Part shown: one piece after another, positions 15,741 to 23,410 of the stretch
Layout of the letters: each line of letters begins with the position of its first letter
Numbering within the stretch: the stretch's first letter is position 1
Source of the DNA: an uncultured Clostridia bacterium
GTDB lineage: Bacteria > Bacillota > Clostridia > Christensenellales > Borkfalkiaceae
Length of the DNA: 49,242 nt
Direction: 5' to 3'
Assembly (NCBI GenBank): GCA_937912025.1
Contig: CALDOZ010000048.1
Span: forward strand, 1 to 49,242
Translations under genes and position numbers: made by a program
The notes under the pieces: model-generated
Seen by the model: only the letters and a program-made list of their open reading frames with translations
Told to the model about the DNA's origin: nothing
Database searches by the model: none

Positions 15741-16781
15741 ATGAAAAAATATCTCTTGCCTAATAGTGGTAATTTTTACAAAGCAAATTTACACGTACAT
15801 AGTAACGTTTCAGACGGAAAATTAACTCCTGAACAATTAAAAGAAGGTTATAAAAGCAAAGGCTATTCGGTACTTGCATACACCGACCATGAAGTATTTG
15901 TTCCGCAAAACCATTTAACCGACAACGAGTTTTTAGCCATTAACGCCGTTGAAATTTCAATTAATGATGATTGGCCGGGCGATTTTATTAATAAAAAAAC
16001 CTATCACCTTAACTTATACGCTAAAAGTGATAAGCAAAAAGACTGCTTTGCTTGTACAGAAGACGCTATATGGCTCGAACAATCTAAAGCATACGTTTCG
16101 GAATTTACTAAAAATAACACCTACAAAAAATGCTATAATCAAAAATCCATTAACGATTTAATCGCTAAAGCAAATGAAGACGGCTTTTTAGTTTGCTACA
16201 ATCACCCCGTTTGGTCTCTTCATAACAGTGAAGATTATTTAGGTTTAAAAGGTCTTTGGGGTGTAGAAGTTTATAACACGGGTAGCGCAAGAGCAGGTTA
16301 TGAAGACACAACTCAACCATTTGAAGATTTACTCCGCGAAAACGAACGTATAATTCCCGTATGCGCTGACGACTCGCACGTTTTAAAGTCTTCGGCATAC
16401 GGCGGTTGGACTATGATTAAGTCAAGCGCTTTAACTTATGATAATATTATTAACGCTCTTGAAAAAGGTGATTGTTATTCATCAACAGGACCTGAAATTA
16501 AAGAACTTTACATTGAAGACGGCATTGTAAACGTGACTACGTCTAACGCTGTTTTTATAAAACTTGTTACCGGCATAAGATTTGCAAAAAGCATACACGC
16601 AACTCAAACGGAATATATAACCCAAGCAAGTTTTGATATTAATAGTTTTATTAAAGAAGAAACTAAAAAAGATATTCCGCATAGAAATACGTCTTGGTTT
16701 AGATTAGAAGTAAAAGACGCTAGAGGTTACCGCGCATACACAAGAGCGTACTTTATTGATGAAATCAATTTGCTTAAATAA
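15741..16781 (+). CDS. PHP-domain metal-dependent phosphoesterase family protein
   Basis: This 346-residue protein has the PHP (polymerase and histidinol phosphatase) metal-binding pattern: LHVHSNVSDG (HxH, about residue 18), YTDHE (about 46), CYNHP (about 152) and CADDSH near residue 211 (the closing Asp-x-His). PHP proteins of this type hydrolyse phosphoesters with two or three metal ions; substrates range from 3',5'-nucleotides to sugar phosphates. After the barrel (beyond about 250) is a beta-rich tail resembling those of PHP proteins found near glycan genes. The ATG at 15741 follows AAAGGAG; an upstream in-frame ATG at 15702 falls inside the promoter and is rejected. Its own promoter lies directly upstream, and a beta-mannosidase gene follows with a separate promoter. 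Confidence 0.82.
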   Translation: MKKYLLPNSGNFYKANLHVHSNVSDGKLTPEQLKEGYKSKGYSVLAYTDHEVFVPQNHLTDNEFLAINAVEISINDDWPGDFINKKTYHLNLYAKSDKQKDCFACTEDAIWLEQSKAYVSEFTKNNTYKKCYNQKSINDLIAKANEDGFLVCYNHPVWSLHNSEDYLGLKGLWGVEVYNTGSARAGYEDTTQPFEDLLRENERIIPVCADDSHVLKSSAYGGWTMIKSSALTYDNIINALEKGDCYSSTGPEIKELYIEDGIVNVTTSNAVFIKLVTGIRFAKSIHATQTEYITQASFDINSFIKEETKKDIPHRNTSWFRLEVKDARGYRAYTRAYFIDEINLLK

Positions 16782-16860
16782 GAGTAACGCTACAACCATA
16801 ATAGCGCAAAAACTATGATTTTTGACGGTAAAAAATTAATGTTTAAAACCCAATAAAATC

Positions 16861-16889
16861 TTGCAAACATCGCGCGGGCGTGATACAAT
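16861..16889 (+). promoter_or_regulatory. Promoter of the beta-mannosidase gene
   Basis: TTGCAA (16861-16866), a 17-base spacer and TACAAT (16884-16889). The spacer contains a GC-rich CGCGCGGGCG patch, unusual in this AT-rich surrounding, which might be a regulator site. Confidence 0.65.
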
Positions 16890-16920
16890 AACATAAATGA
16901 TAGACTTTTTGGGGTAAACC

Positions 16921-19359
16921 ATGAAAAAAATATTACTTAATAACGGTTGGTCGCTTAGTGGTGGCGATTACGAAAAAGTTAGTGCTACCGTACCCGGATG
17001 CGTGCATACAGACCTAAAAAATAACGGACTAATTCCCGATTATTTTTACGGCAAAAATAACGAGAAATGCGACTTTATTGAAAAAACTGAGTGGACGTAT
17101 ACCACCGTTTTCGATTTCGATTGCGTGGGCGAGTACGTCGAACTTGTTTTCGATGGGCTTGACACTTACGCCACAATCGAGTTAAACGGCGAAGTTATAG
17201 GCCAAACTCAAAATATGTTTATACCCTATCGCTACAACGTTAGCAATAAACTTAAAGGTAAAAATAACACGCTAAAAGTTGCTTTTCGCTCACCCATAAA
17301 GGAAGTGGAAGGACGTGAAAAACTTGATGGTGCGTTCACTACCGAACGACTTCACACCCGCCGTATGCAATGCACGTACTCGTGGGACTGGGTGGCGCGT
17401 TTCGTAACCTGCGGAATATACCGCCCCGTGTACTTAGCCGTTGGCAAAGATTTCGAAGTGGATAACGTGTACGTCTACACCAGCGGAATTGACAATTTCG
17501 GCGCGGAGGTTGTGGTAACGACCAACTACAAAAACTACGAAAAATCGGCGGTAGTTAAAACCGAAATTATCTCTCCCGACGGGCAAACCGTTTACGTTAA
17601 TTCCCAGTTCGTAAACCAACCCAGCGTAACCGTTAAGGTTAACGTCGACAACCCACAATTATGGTGGCCAAACGGATATGGCGACCATCCGCTATACAAG
17701 TTAAAAATAACGGTTGGGAGCAACGAATTTACCCAACTTTTTGGTATACGAACAGTGCGCGTTGCCGAAATTTTTGACCGTGATAACGAGTATAGCAAAA
17801 CGGCGCACAAAATTAAAGAGCAGTTAAAATCTTTAACCGTACCGGAAAATTATGACCGCACCGAACAAACGGCGGGATTTGTTGTAATCGTTAATGGTAA
17901 ACGCATATTCTGTCGTGGCGGAAACTGGGTGCCGTGTGAGCCTTTCCCTAGTAGCGAAACGGCGAATAAGATTAAAAATATTTTGCAAATAAGCGCGCTT
18001 GGCAATATGAATATGGTGCGCGTTTGGGGTGGCGGTATAGCCGAATGCGACGAGTTTTATGACGAGTGCGACCGCCTTGGCATTTTGGTTACGCAAGACT
18101 TTTTTATGGCTTGCGGTACTTACCCAGCAAATGAGCAATGGTTTATCAACGAACTCAACCGTGAAGCCGAAGTCACTTGTTTGCGCTTACGCAACCATCC
18201 GTGTTTAGTGTGGTGGACTGGCGACAATGAGAACGCAACGCACGGGGAAGATTTACTACCCGACTTTAACGGACGAACGGCGTCGATTTTTGGATTAGAG
18301 CCGATAATAAGCAAGTACGATTACTCACGGCGATACTTCCTGTCTTCGCCATACGGCGGAACGCCATATATGGCGGTAACGCGCGGAACTACACATACAA
18401 CCAACTTCATTGGCGAAATATTCGACTATTTTATAAACACCGATTGCGTGGGATATAAAGAACATTTAGAACAAATCGTGGCGCGCTTTACCGTGGAAGA
18501 ACCTGTGTTCGGTATGACTACAAAACGCTCTCTTTTGCGCTTTATGGACGAAACTGATTTATACGACGACAACGAAGACGTTTTGCTCTATCACTGCAAA
18601 ACTAACCCCTATATTGAGACCTTGCTTTACGACTACGGCAAGGCGTTCGCACAAAAAGCCTTGGGGGGTTTTGACGATGCCGATGACAAACTGTTCAAGT
18701 ACGCGTATATTCAATACGAGTGGATACGCGTTGTTGCTGAAAATTATCGCCGTAATATAGGATACAGCGACGGGCTTATTTTTTGGATGCTAAACGACTG
18801 TTGGCCAGCTTCTATGGGTTGGTCGCTTATCGATTATTACAATCTCCCTAAACCCGCTTACTACGCGGCGGCTAGATTGGGCAAAAAATTTGTAGGCTCA
18901 ATAAAAAAGGACGATGGAAAGTACGACTTGGTTGTGTCTAGCGACGGCGATAGCGGTAGCGGAGTGGCAAAAGTTCTTAACCGCTCGGGCAAAGTTATAA
19001 AAGAAGTTAAAGTGGAAGTTGGAGGATACAGCGCAGTTAAAATTACGCTTGGTGAAATTGACGAAGATTTTATCATTTGCGATATTGAAGTAAACGGCGT
19101 AATCGACCGTTGCTTTTATCGCGACGGATTACTCCCGCTTAAACAAACAAACGGCGTAACCATTACAAAGCGCGATAAGGACACGGTTAGCGTAAAAGCT
19201 AATTGCTATATCCACGCGGTTGAACTCGATGGCGATTTCGTGTTTAGTGATAACTATTTCTCGTTACTTCCGAACGAAGAGAGAACTGTTTCGTTTATTC
19301 CTACGCTTTATAGTAAGAGCGATGAAATAACCGTAAACGGCTATACTATTAAAGATTAG
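16921..19359 (+). CDS. Glycoside hydrolase family 2 beta-mannosidase
   Basis: This 812-residue enzyme has the full GH2 layout: a jelly-roll sugar-binding domain (about 1-170), an Ig-like domain (about 175-280), a TIM barrel (about 300-660) and a C-terminal beta domain. The barrel signature RGGNWVPCEPFPS and the acid/base region VWWTGDNENATHGE (Glu of the NE pair) match the beta-mannosidase branch, which removes terminal beta-linked mannose from mannan or N-glycan fragments. The nucleophile strand is less canonical: the usual SE(F/Y)G sequence is replaced by VEEPVFGM (about 527), so substrate assignment is tentative. There is no signal peptide, so it acts in the cytosol on imported oligosaccharides. 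By eye the gene uses more G and C than its neighbours, suggesting a different origin. It has its own promoter and terminator. Confidence 0.87.
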   Translation: MKKILLNNGWSLSGGDYEKVSATVPGCVHTDLKNNGLIPDYFYGKNNEKCDFIEKTEWTYTTVFDFDCVGEYVELVFDGLDTYATIELNGEVIGQTQNMFIPYRYNVSNKLKGKNNTLKVAFRSPIKEVEGREKLDGAFTTERLHTRRMQCTYSWDWVARFVTCGIYRPVYLAVGKDFEVDNVYVYTSGIDNFGAEVVVTTNYKNYEKSAVVKTEIISPDGQTVYVNSQFVNQPSVTVKVNVDNPQLWWPNGYGDHPLYKLKITVGSNEFTQLFGIRTVRVAEIFDRDNEYSKTAHKIKEQLKSLTVPENYDRTEQTAGFVVIVNGKRIFCRGGNWVPCEPFPSSETANKIKNILQISALGNMNMVRVWGGGIAECDEFYDECDRLGILVTQDFFMACGTYPANEQWFINELNREAEVTCLRLRNHPCLVWWTGDNENATHGEDLLPDFNGRTASIFGLEPIISKYDYSRRYFLSSPYGGTPYMAVTRGTTHTTNFIGEIFDYFINTDCVGYKEHLEQIVARFTVEEPVFGMTTKRSLLRFMDETDLYDDNEDVLLYHCKTNPYIETLLYDYGKAFAQKALGGFDDADDKLFKYAYIQYEWIRVVAENYRRNIGYSDGLIFWMLNDCWPASMGWSLIDYYNLPKPAYYAAARLGKKFVGSIKKDDGKYDLVVSSDGDSGSGVAKVLNRSGKVIKEVKVEVGGYSAVKITLGEIDEDFIICDIEVNGVIDRCFYRDGLLPLKQTNGVTITKRDKDTVSVKANCYIHAVELDGDFVFSDNYFSLLPNEERTVSFIPTLYSKSDEITVNGYTIKD

Positions 19360-19371
19360 AAAACATAAACT

Positions 19372-19406
19372 AAACCGCTACCCCAAAGCAAAAGGTAGCG
19401 GTTTTT
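19372..19406 (+). terminator. Intrinsic terminator after the beta-mannosidase gene
   Basis: AAACCGCTACC (19372-19382) pairs with GGTAGCGGTTT (19394-19404), followed by T residues, 13 bases after the stop codon. From here to about 19620 I see no gene. Confidence 0.88.
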
Positions 19407-19621
19407 ATTGTTATATTTTTATTTGTCATTTGTCGAGCAAACATAACTGGTATACAAATGTTCCACTGCAAAAGTTTTTTCGCTAACGTTAAAGCTGATT
19501 TTCGCTCCGCTTAGCAATAATACCAAGTCATTATTAATTTTAACGCTATCGTAAACAAATACGTTATATAAAGAAAACGACCTAACTAAGAGCCAAAGTT
19601 TTGATTAAATTGCAATTTACA

Positions 19622-19662
19622 GAGTATGTATGTCACTCATTGAACTCTTGATAGAGTTTTAG
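19622..19662 (+). repeat. Direct repeat copy 1 flanking the HTH pair
   Basis: This 41-base segment matches 20192-20232 at 34 of 41 positions. The core, 19633-19649, is identical in both copies (17 bases, TCACTCATTGAACTCTT). It contains a small hairpin (ACTC...GAGT) followed by TTTT and overlaps the end of the minus-strand HTH gene. The two copies bracket the divergent regulator pair and could be recombination sites or duplicated terminators. Confidence 0.7.
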
Positions 19663-19862
19663 TTTTCTAAACCTATTAAATAATCTGATGAACAACCAAA
19701 AAATTGACAAAGAATAATTATACTATCAATATTTGGAACTCTTAAATTCTTTTCCCAACGGTTAATACAAGCCGTGCTTATATTAAGTTTTTTAGACAAT
19801 TCATATTGTGTAAGATTTCTTTCTTCTCTTAATTCTTTTAATCTTTCGGCAAACTTATTCAT
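19659..19862 (-). CDS. Small XRE-family repressor (cI-like)
   Basis: This 67-residue protein is a bare helix-turn-helix domain of the XRE/Cro-cI family (RLKELREERNLTQYELSKKLNISTACINRWEKNLRVPN), with the classic five-helix pattern, TQYELSKKL as the first HTH helix and STACINRWE as recognition helix. No sensor or dimerisation domain follows. It starts after AAGGAG and is transcribed away from a second HTH gene. Three palindromic operators lie in the shared 109-bp gap, so it very likely represses its own and the divergent promoter in a cI/cro-like switch. It stands next to a restriction-modification-like operon but ends in the opposite direction. No phage structural or integrase genes are near. 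Confidence 0.88.
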   Translation of the reverse strand: MNKFAERLKELREERNLTQYELSKKLNISTACINRWEKNLRVPNIDSIIILCQFFGCSSDYLIGLEN

Positions 19863-19889
19863 ATTAACTCCTTATTTATAATAATTGTA

Positions 19890-19957
19890 TACCAAACGGT
19901 AATAAAATGCTTGACTTTTACCAAATGGTAAATATATAATATATGTACCATTTGGTA
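19890..19957. promoter_or_regulatory. Three palindromic operators between divergent HTH genes
   Basis: Three 12-base sites share the pattern TACCAAAYGGTA: 19890-19901 (TACCAAACGGTA), 19919-19930 (TACCAAATGGTA) and 19946-19957 (TACCATTTGGTA, the same palindrome with its centre reversed). Their centres are 29 and 27 bases apart, about three helical turns, as expected for cooperative binding on one face of the DNA. Site 1 sits over the minus-strand promoter, site 2 in the spacer of the plus-strand promoter, and site 3 over its start region. This is the layout of an OR/OL-type switch. Confidence 0.85.
19911..19940 (+). promoter_or_regulatory. Promoter of the Cro-like gene
   Basis: TTGACT (19911-19916) and TATAAT (19935-19940) are separated by 18 bases that contain operator 2. 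Operator 3 lies just downstream of the -10. The gene start at 19972 has a TGGAGGT ribosome binding site. Confidence 0.75.
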
Positions 19958-19971
19958 AACTGGAGGTAAAT

Positions 19972-20172
19972 ATGAAAAACATGATTAAGGTAGAAATTAT
20001 TGAAAAGTTTATGTTAGAAAACAATATAAGTAAAACAAAATTTTGCAAAATGTGCAAAATTAGTCCTAACACCTTAAATAAAATTATGGCTAATAATTTC
20101 AATTTTGAAATAATTGCACTTTTTAGAATTGCAAGGATAATTAAAATTGAAGTTTATCAAATGTTTAATTAG
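19972..20172 (+). CDS. Small Cro-like HTH protein
   Basis: This 66-residue protein is a single helix-turn-helix domain (EIIEKFMLENNISKTKFCKMCKISPNTLNKIMANN), with KTKFCKMCKI as the first and SPNTLNKIM as the recognition helix. It resembles Cro/cI family regulators without a C-terminal domain. A strong TGGAGGT site precedes the ATG. It is divergent from the 67-residue HTH gene, and the intervening operators suggest mutual repression. Its stop is followed by repeat copy 2 and a strong bidirectional terminator shared with the convergent restriction operon. The target beyond this switch is unknown. Confidence 0.8.
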   Translation: MKNMIKVEIIEKFMLENNISKTKFCKMCKISPNTLNKIMANNFNFEIIALFRIARIIKIEVYQMFN

Positions 20173-20191
20173 GGAGTATTTACGTTTGGCG

Positions 20192-20232
20192 GAGTGTGTG
20201 CTTCACTCATTGAACTCTTAATTGAGTTTTAA
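20192..20232 (+). repeat. Direct repeat copy 2 flanking the HTH pair
   Basis: Second copy of the 41-base repeat at 19622-19662 (34 of 41 identical; core 20203-20219 identical). It holds the hairpin AACTC-ttaatt-GAGTT followed by TTTT and could end the Cro-like transcript weakly. Confidence 0.7.
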
Positions 20233-20256
20233 AATTAAATTAAGACGTTTTATATA

Positions 20257-20292
20257 AAAACAGGTCTACTCGATGATAAGTAGACCTGTTTT
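20257..20292. terminator. Bidirectional terminator between the Cro-like gene and the restriction operon
   Basis: A perfect 14-bp stem (AAAACAGGTCTACT / AGTAGACCTGTTTT) with an 8-base loop. Its A-run and T-run make it work in both directions, ending the plus-strand HTH transcript and the minus-strand restriction operon, whose last stop codon is at 20294. Confidence 0.9.
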
Positions 20293-20293
20293 G

Positions 20294-23149
20294 TTATTTA
20301 ATTTTTAAGAAGCCTTTTTCAAAGGCATCGAAGATAAACATTTTTTCGCCAACTGCGAACTTGATTTTAATATATTTTTGCGCTTTATCAATATTGATAA
20401 TCGTTCCGTCGCCAAACTTTGCGTGGGTAACAACTAAGCCGACTACAATCTTTGAGTAATCAAAAGAAGGCTTTTCTCCCTTAACTTCTTGTTTTTGAGT
20501 GGTGGTAACCACGTAAGGATTAACCTTTGGCATAACTTTCGGTTTGTCTTCCGTAACGGCAATTTCTTCGACGATTACTTCCGATATAGTCGCTTGCATT
20601 GTTGCTTGTTGGTTAAAGAATAATTTTTCGTACTCTTCACGACGAATAACAGTATCCCAACCACCAACTTCGTCTTTTACGGATTTTTCAATACCTGTGT
20701 ATGAAAGCGACGAATCTTCATAACGCTTAAACTTAAAGATTGCGTCGTTCATAAGACTTGCGTTAAATACGCCGATAGAACAAAGTAAATTAAAGTCGTT
20801 AACGTCTAAACCCGTAACCTTTTTGAAAAGCCCCGGTTCTAACTGTGTAATAACGTCTTTAAGCGAACGTTCACGATAATCGGTAAGATACATAAAGATA
20901 GGAACGCGCGTAGCAAACTTAATAAGTTTTTCTTGAATTTGCTTGCGCATAGACTTGTATTCTTTTTCTTCTTGCGTAAGTTCTTTCTTTTCCTTATCGG
21001 TAAGCTTGGTTTCCTTTTCTTTTTTAGCCTTTTTAACGGCTTCCGACTTATTAATAATCGCCGTAATATCTTGATTTAATGAACGGAATCCTTCAATACG
21101 CATAAGTGCGTCAAGCGCGTCTTTATTTGCAAGGAGTCTTCCCAAAGTATCGTTATCAACGTTAACAAGTAAAGCCGATTCCCAACGCTTAGCAAGGAGT
21201 GTTGCGCTCGTACCTGCCATAGCGATATCCAAAATATCTTGCGCGTTGATTTGTTTCATTGTGCTTCCGTCATACGCTAAAACGGGCAAGAAATGTATAA
21301 AGTCGGCAACTTTCTTTTCAGGGTTAGATTCTTCAACGTTAAGACGGCAAGAATAGTCAGAAATTTGACGGAGCGCACGGTCAAGCGAAAAGTCGAAAAC
21401 GTAACACTCCTGCTTCATAATTTGCTTATTGCCCAAGTTGTCGGTAATTTCCCAAGGCGATTGAACACGGAACGCCGTTTGGAAATACGTTTCGGGCGAT
21501 TTAAGATTACGAAGCATAAACACACCCGTCCACGGACGAACAGTTACACCCGTAGTCAGTTTTCCGCAAGAAAGAGTTATCGTTTTTGTTTCAAGCGGAT
21601 TACCCATAGAACTTTGCACGGGATAAAGCGCATCTAAACCAATACCCGCGCCTGTACCTGCACAAATATTTATTTTATAATCGTGATAAAATGCATTTTG
21701 CTTTTGTTTAAGTAAGTTTGCCATTGCAAAGCAACTTGCAACGTTGGGTAAAAACCATAAAGTATGCGATAAAACGTTAAGTAAACGCGTATCCGAAAAC
21801 GGCATAGGCGGACGTTTATCTTGCCCAAGTTTTAAGTCATCAACACTACTCGGTAAATATGAGCCACGGATTAAATCAAGCCACTTTTGAACTTCGTTTT
21901 CATAAGTAAATTTAGCGTCGTCGCCTTTGCCTTTTGCAGAGAAGAATACGTTAAGGTCAAATTCGTCATATTCGCCTTGTAAAGCAATTTGACGTATTGA
22001 TTCGGGTATGCGATAAGTAAGCATAACCATACGTGGAAGCGATAAATACGGATTGTTTGCACCGAGCCAAGATTCTTTCGCGTTTTGCTCGTCGCTATAC
22101 GTCCAATTATAAATTTGGTCTTCTATAAACTCACCGCTGTTGATAGCCCTAAACGGCGTACCCGATAAGAACAAATAATAAGAAGTGGTAATAGGCAAAA
22201 ACGTTTCATTATAAGCATTATCCGCTTCCGTTTGTTTATAGTGTTCCATATCGAAGTCGGCGTTTTCTTCTTCGTCAGGATTTTCAAATAACTTTTTAGC
22301 ATTTTCACGCCACGCGCCGAAATGGTATTCGTCAAATATAACTAAATCCCATTGCGTTGTGTGGATAAACTCGTTTTTCGCCTTAATACCGCCGTTTTCG
22401 TTAGTACCAAGCAAATCTTGGAACGAACCAAACACAACGATAGGACGTGATTTATCCGCGCTTGCAAATTGCGTGTCAATATTAATTTTGTTATCGTGCG
22501 CGTCTTTGTTAGAAACAAACTGCCAACCTTCAAAATCTACGTGAGATACAAGGTCTTCTCGCCAAGCCGATTCTACCGCAGGCTTAAAGGTAAGCACTAA
22601 AACGCGCTTAAAGTTCAACTTTTTAGCAAGTTGATAGGATGCAAACGTTTTACCAAAACGCATTTTTGCATTCCATAAAAATTTAGGCGCTTTTTCAGGC
22701 TCGTCCGCTTTTGCTTTATCAAAAAACTCAATCGTCTTTTGAACGGCGCGCGTTTGTTCGGGGCGCATCTTAAAGGTAAGCGTACGGTTTTCTTCGGTAC
22801 TTATTCCGTCACGTACGTAATTAATTGCGCTAATAACGTCTTTTATCGTGCAATTAAACCACTCGTTTTTATCAAGCCCTTGATTTAATTGTAAAAAGCC
22901 TTTGCGTTTTAACGCGGTGTGTATTTCGTGGTCAGTAAAACACGTGCCGTCAGAACGCATAGCAGATTCTTTAAGCAGTATTTTATATTCAATACCGCTT
23001 GTATGTAATTGCTCTTTAACGCGTGTTTCAACGTCACGGTCGGTATAGCCAACCTTTATATAACCTTTATGCGAATTTACCCCAACAAGCTCGTAAGCGT
23101 AAATTGTAGGAGTAACCGAAGGTCTTTGGATAAAAAATTCTTGTTCCAT
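20294..23149 (-). CDS. T5orf172/GIY-YIG-like nuclease fused to DEAD/DEAH helicase, restriction subunit
   Basis: In this 951-residue protein, residues 15-100 resemble the T5orf172/MUG113 branch of GIY-YIG nucleases (YAYELVG...GYIKVGYT, R43, then DHEIHTAL with Glu and His). An SF2 helicase follows: Walker A KMRFGKT (162-168), DEYH box (273-276), SGTPFRA motif III (329-335), and a motif VI-like FRVQSP. Residues 900-951 look like a Tudor-like fold of the type found at the C-terminus of UvrD/PcrA (THAKFGDGTIINID). A charged coiled segment lies near 700-760. The nuclease plus DNA-translocase layout, and its place at the end of an operon with an adenine methyltransferase, point to the cleavage subunit of a restriction-modification system that translocates before cutting, similar in logic to type III or type ISP enzymes. 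It follows the small zinc gene by 2 bases. Confidence 0.82.
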   Translation of the reverse strand: MEQEFFIQRPSVTPTIYAYELVGVNSHKGYIKVGYTDRDVETRVKEQLHTSGIEYKILLKESAMRSDGTCFTDHEIHTALKRKGFLQLNQGLDKNEWFNCTIKDVISAINYVRDGISTEENRTLTFKMRPEQTRAVQKTIEFFDKAKADEPEKAPKFLWNAKMRFGKTFASYQLAKKLNFKRVLVLTFKPAVESAWREDLVSHVDFEGWQFVSNKDAHDNKINIDTQFASADKSRPIVVFGSFQDLLGTNENGGIKAKNEFIHTTQWDLVIFDEYHFGAWRENAKKLFENPDEEENADFDMEHYKQTEADNAYNETFLPITTSYYLFLSGTPFRAINSGEFIEDQIYNWTYSDEQNAKESWLGANNPYLSLPRMVMLTYRIPESIRQIALQGEYDEFDLNVFFSAKGKGDDAKFTYENEVQKWLDLIRGSYLPSSVDDLKLGQDKRPPMPFSDTRLLNVLSHTLWFLPNVASCFAMANLLKQKQNAFYHDYKINICAGTGAGIGLDALYPVQSSMGNPLETKTITLSCGKLTTGVTVRPWTGVFMLRNLKSPETYFQTAFRVQSPWEITDNLGNKQIMKQECYVFDFSLDRALRQISDYSCRLNVEESNPEKKVADFIHFLPVLAYDGSTMKQINAQDILDIAMAGTSATLLAKRWESALLVNVDNDTLGRLLANKDALDALMRIEGFRSLNQDITAIINKSEAVKKAKKEKETKLTDKEKKELTQEEKEYKSMRKQIQEKLIKFATRVPIFMYLTDYRERSLKDVITQLEPGLFKKVTGLDVNDFNLLCSIGVFNASLMNDAIFKFKRYEDSSLSYTGIEKSVKDEVGGWDTVIRREEYEKLFFNQQATMQATISEVIVEEIAVTEDKPKVMPKVNPYVVTTTQKQEVKGEKPSFDYSKIVVGLVVTHAKFGDGTIINIDKAQKYIKIKFAVGEKMFIFDAFEKGFLKIK

Positions 23150-23151
23150 AA

Positions 23152-23400
23152 TTATTTCTCTTCTTTAAGTACAAGTTCCCAATTGCGCACGCCTTTTGTA
23201 GTGTCTAATTTATATTTTTGAGAGCAAATATTACAAGAAATATAAACATCGTGTTCGCGAAATCCAGGAATATTATCGTGCTCTTCAACAATTATACCTT
23301 TTCCGCAAGGACATTCATATTCATAACGTTCTATATTACCACTTCCTGCGCCGTAGCCTTGATGATCGTCTTGACTTTCATAAACTATTTTAGTTCTCAT
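23152..23400 (-). CDS. Small zinc-binding protein inside the restriction operon
   Basis: This 82-residue protein has two cysteine pairs, CPCG (about residue 30) and CNIC (about 56), that probably bind one zinc ion in a ribbon fold. I do not recognise a named family. It has its own AAGGAG ribosome binding site, follows the methyltransferase gene by 10 bases and precedes the nuclease-helicase gene by 2 bases, so it is made with them. It may be a specificity or assembly factor, or an inhibitor that delays restriction; this is inference from position only. Confidence 0.75.
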   Translation of the reverse strand: MRTKIVYESQDDHQGYGAGSGNIERYEYECPCGKGIIVEEHDNIPGFREHDVYISCNICSQKYKLDTTKGVRNWELVLKEEK

Positions 23401-23410
23401 AACTTTCTCC

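Noticed and set aside
20187..20201. Partial likeness of TTTGGCGGAGTGTGTG to the tRNA-Ser 3' end, as a distant attachment site
   Set aside because: Only about 11 of 14 positions agree and the flanks differ; too weak to call an attachment site.
19622..20232. Prophage
   Set aside because: Only the cI/cro-like regulators are present; there is no integrase, terminase, capsid, tail or lysis gene in the surrounding 10 kb.
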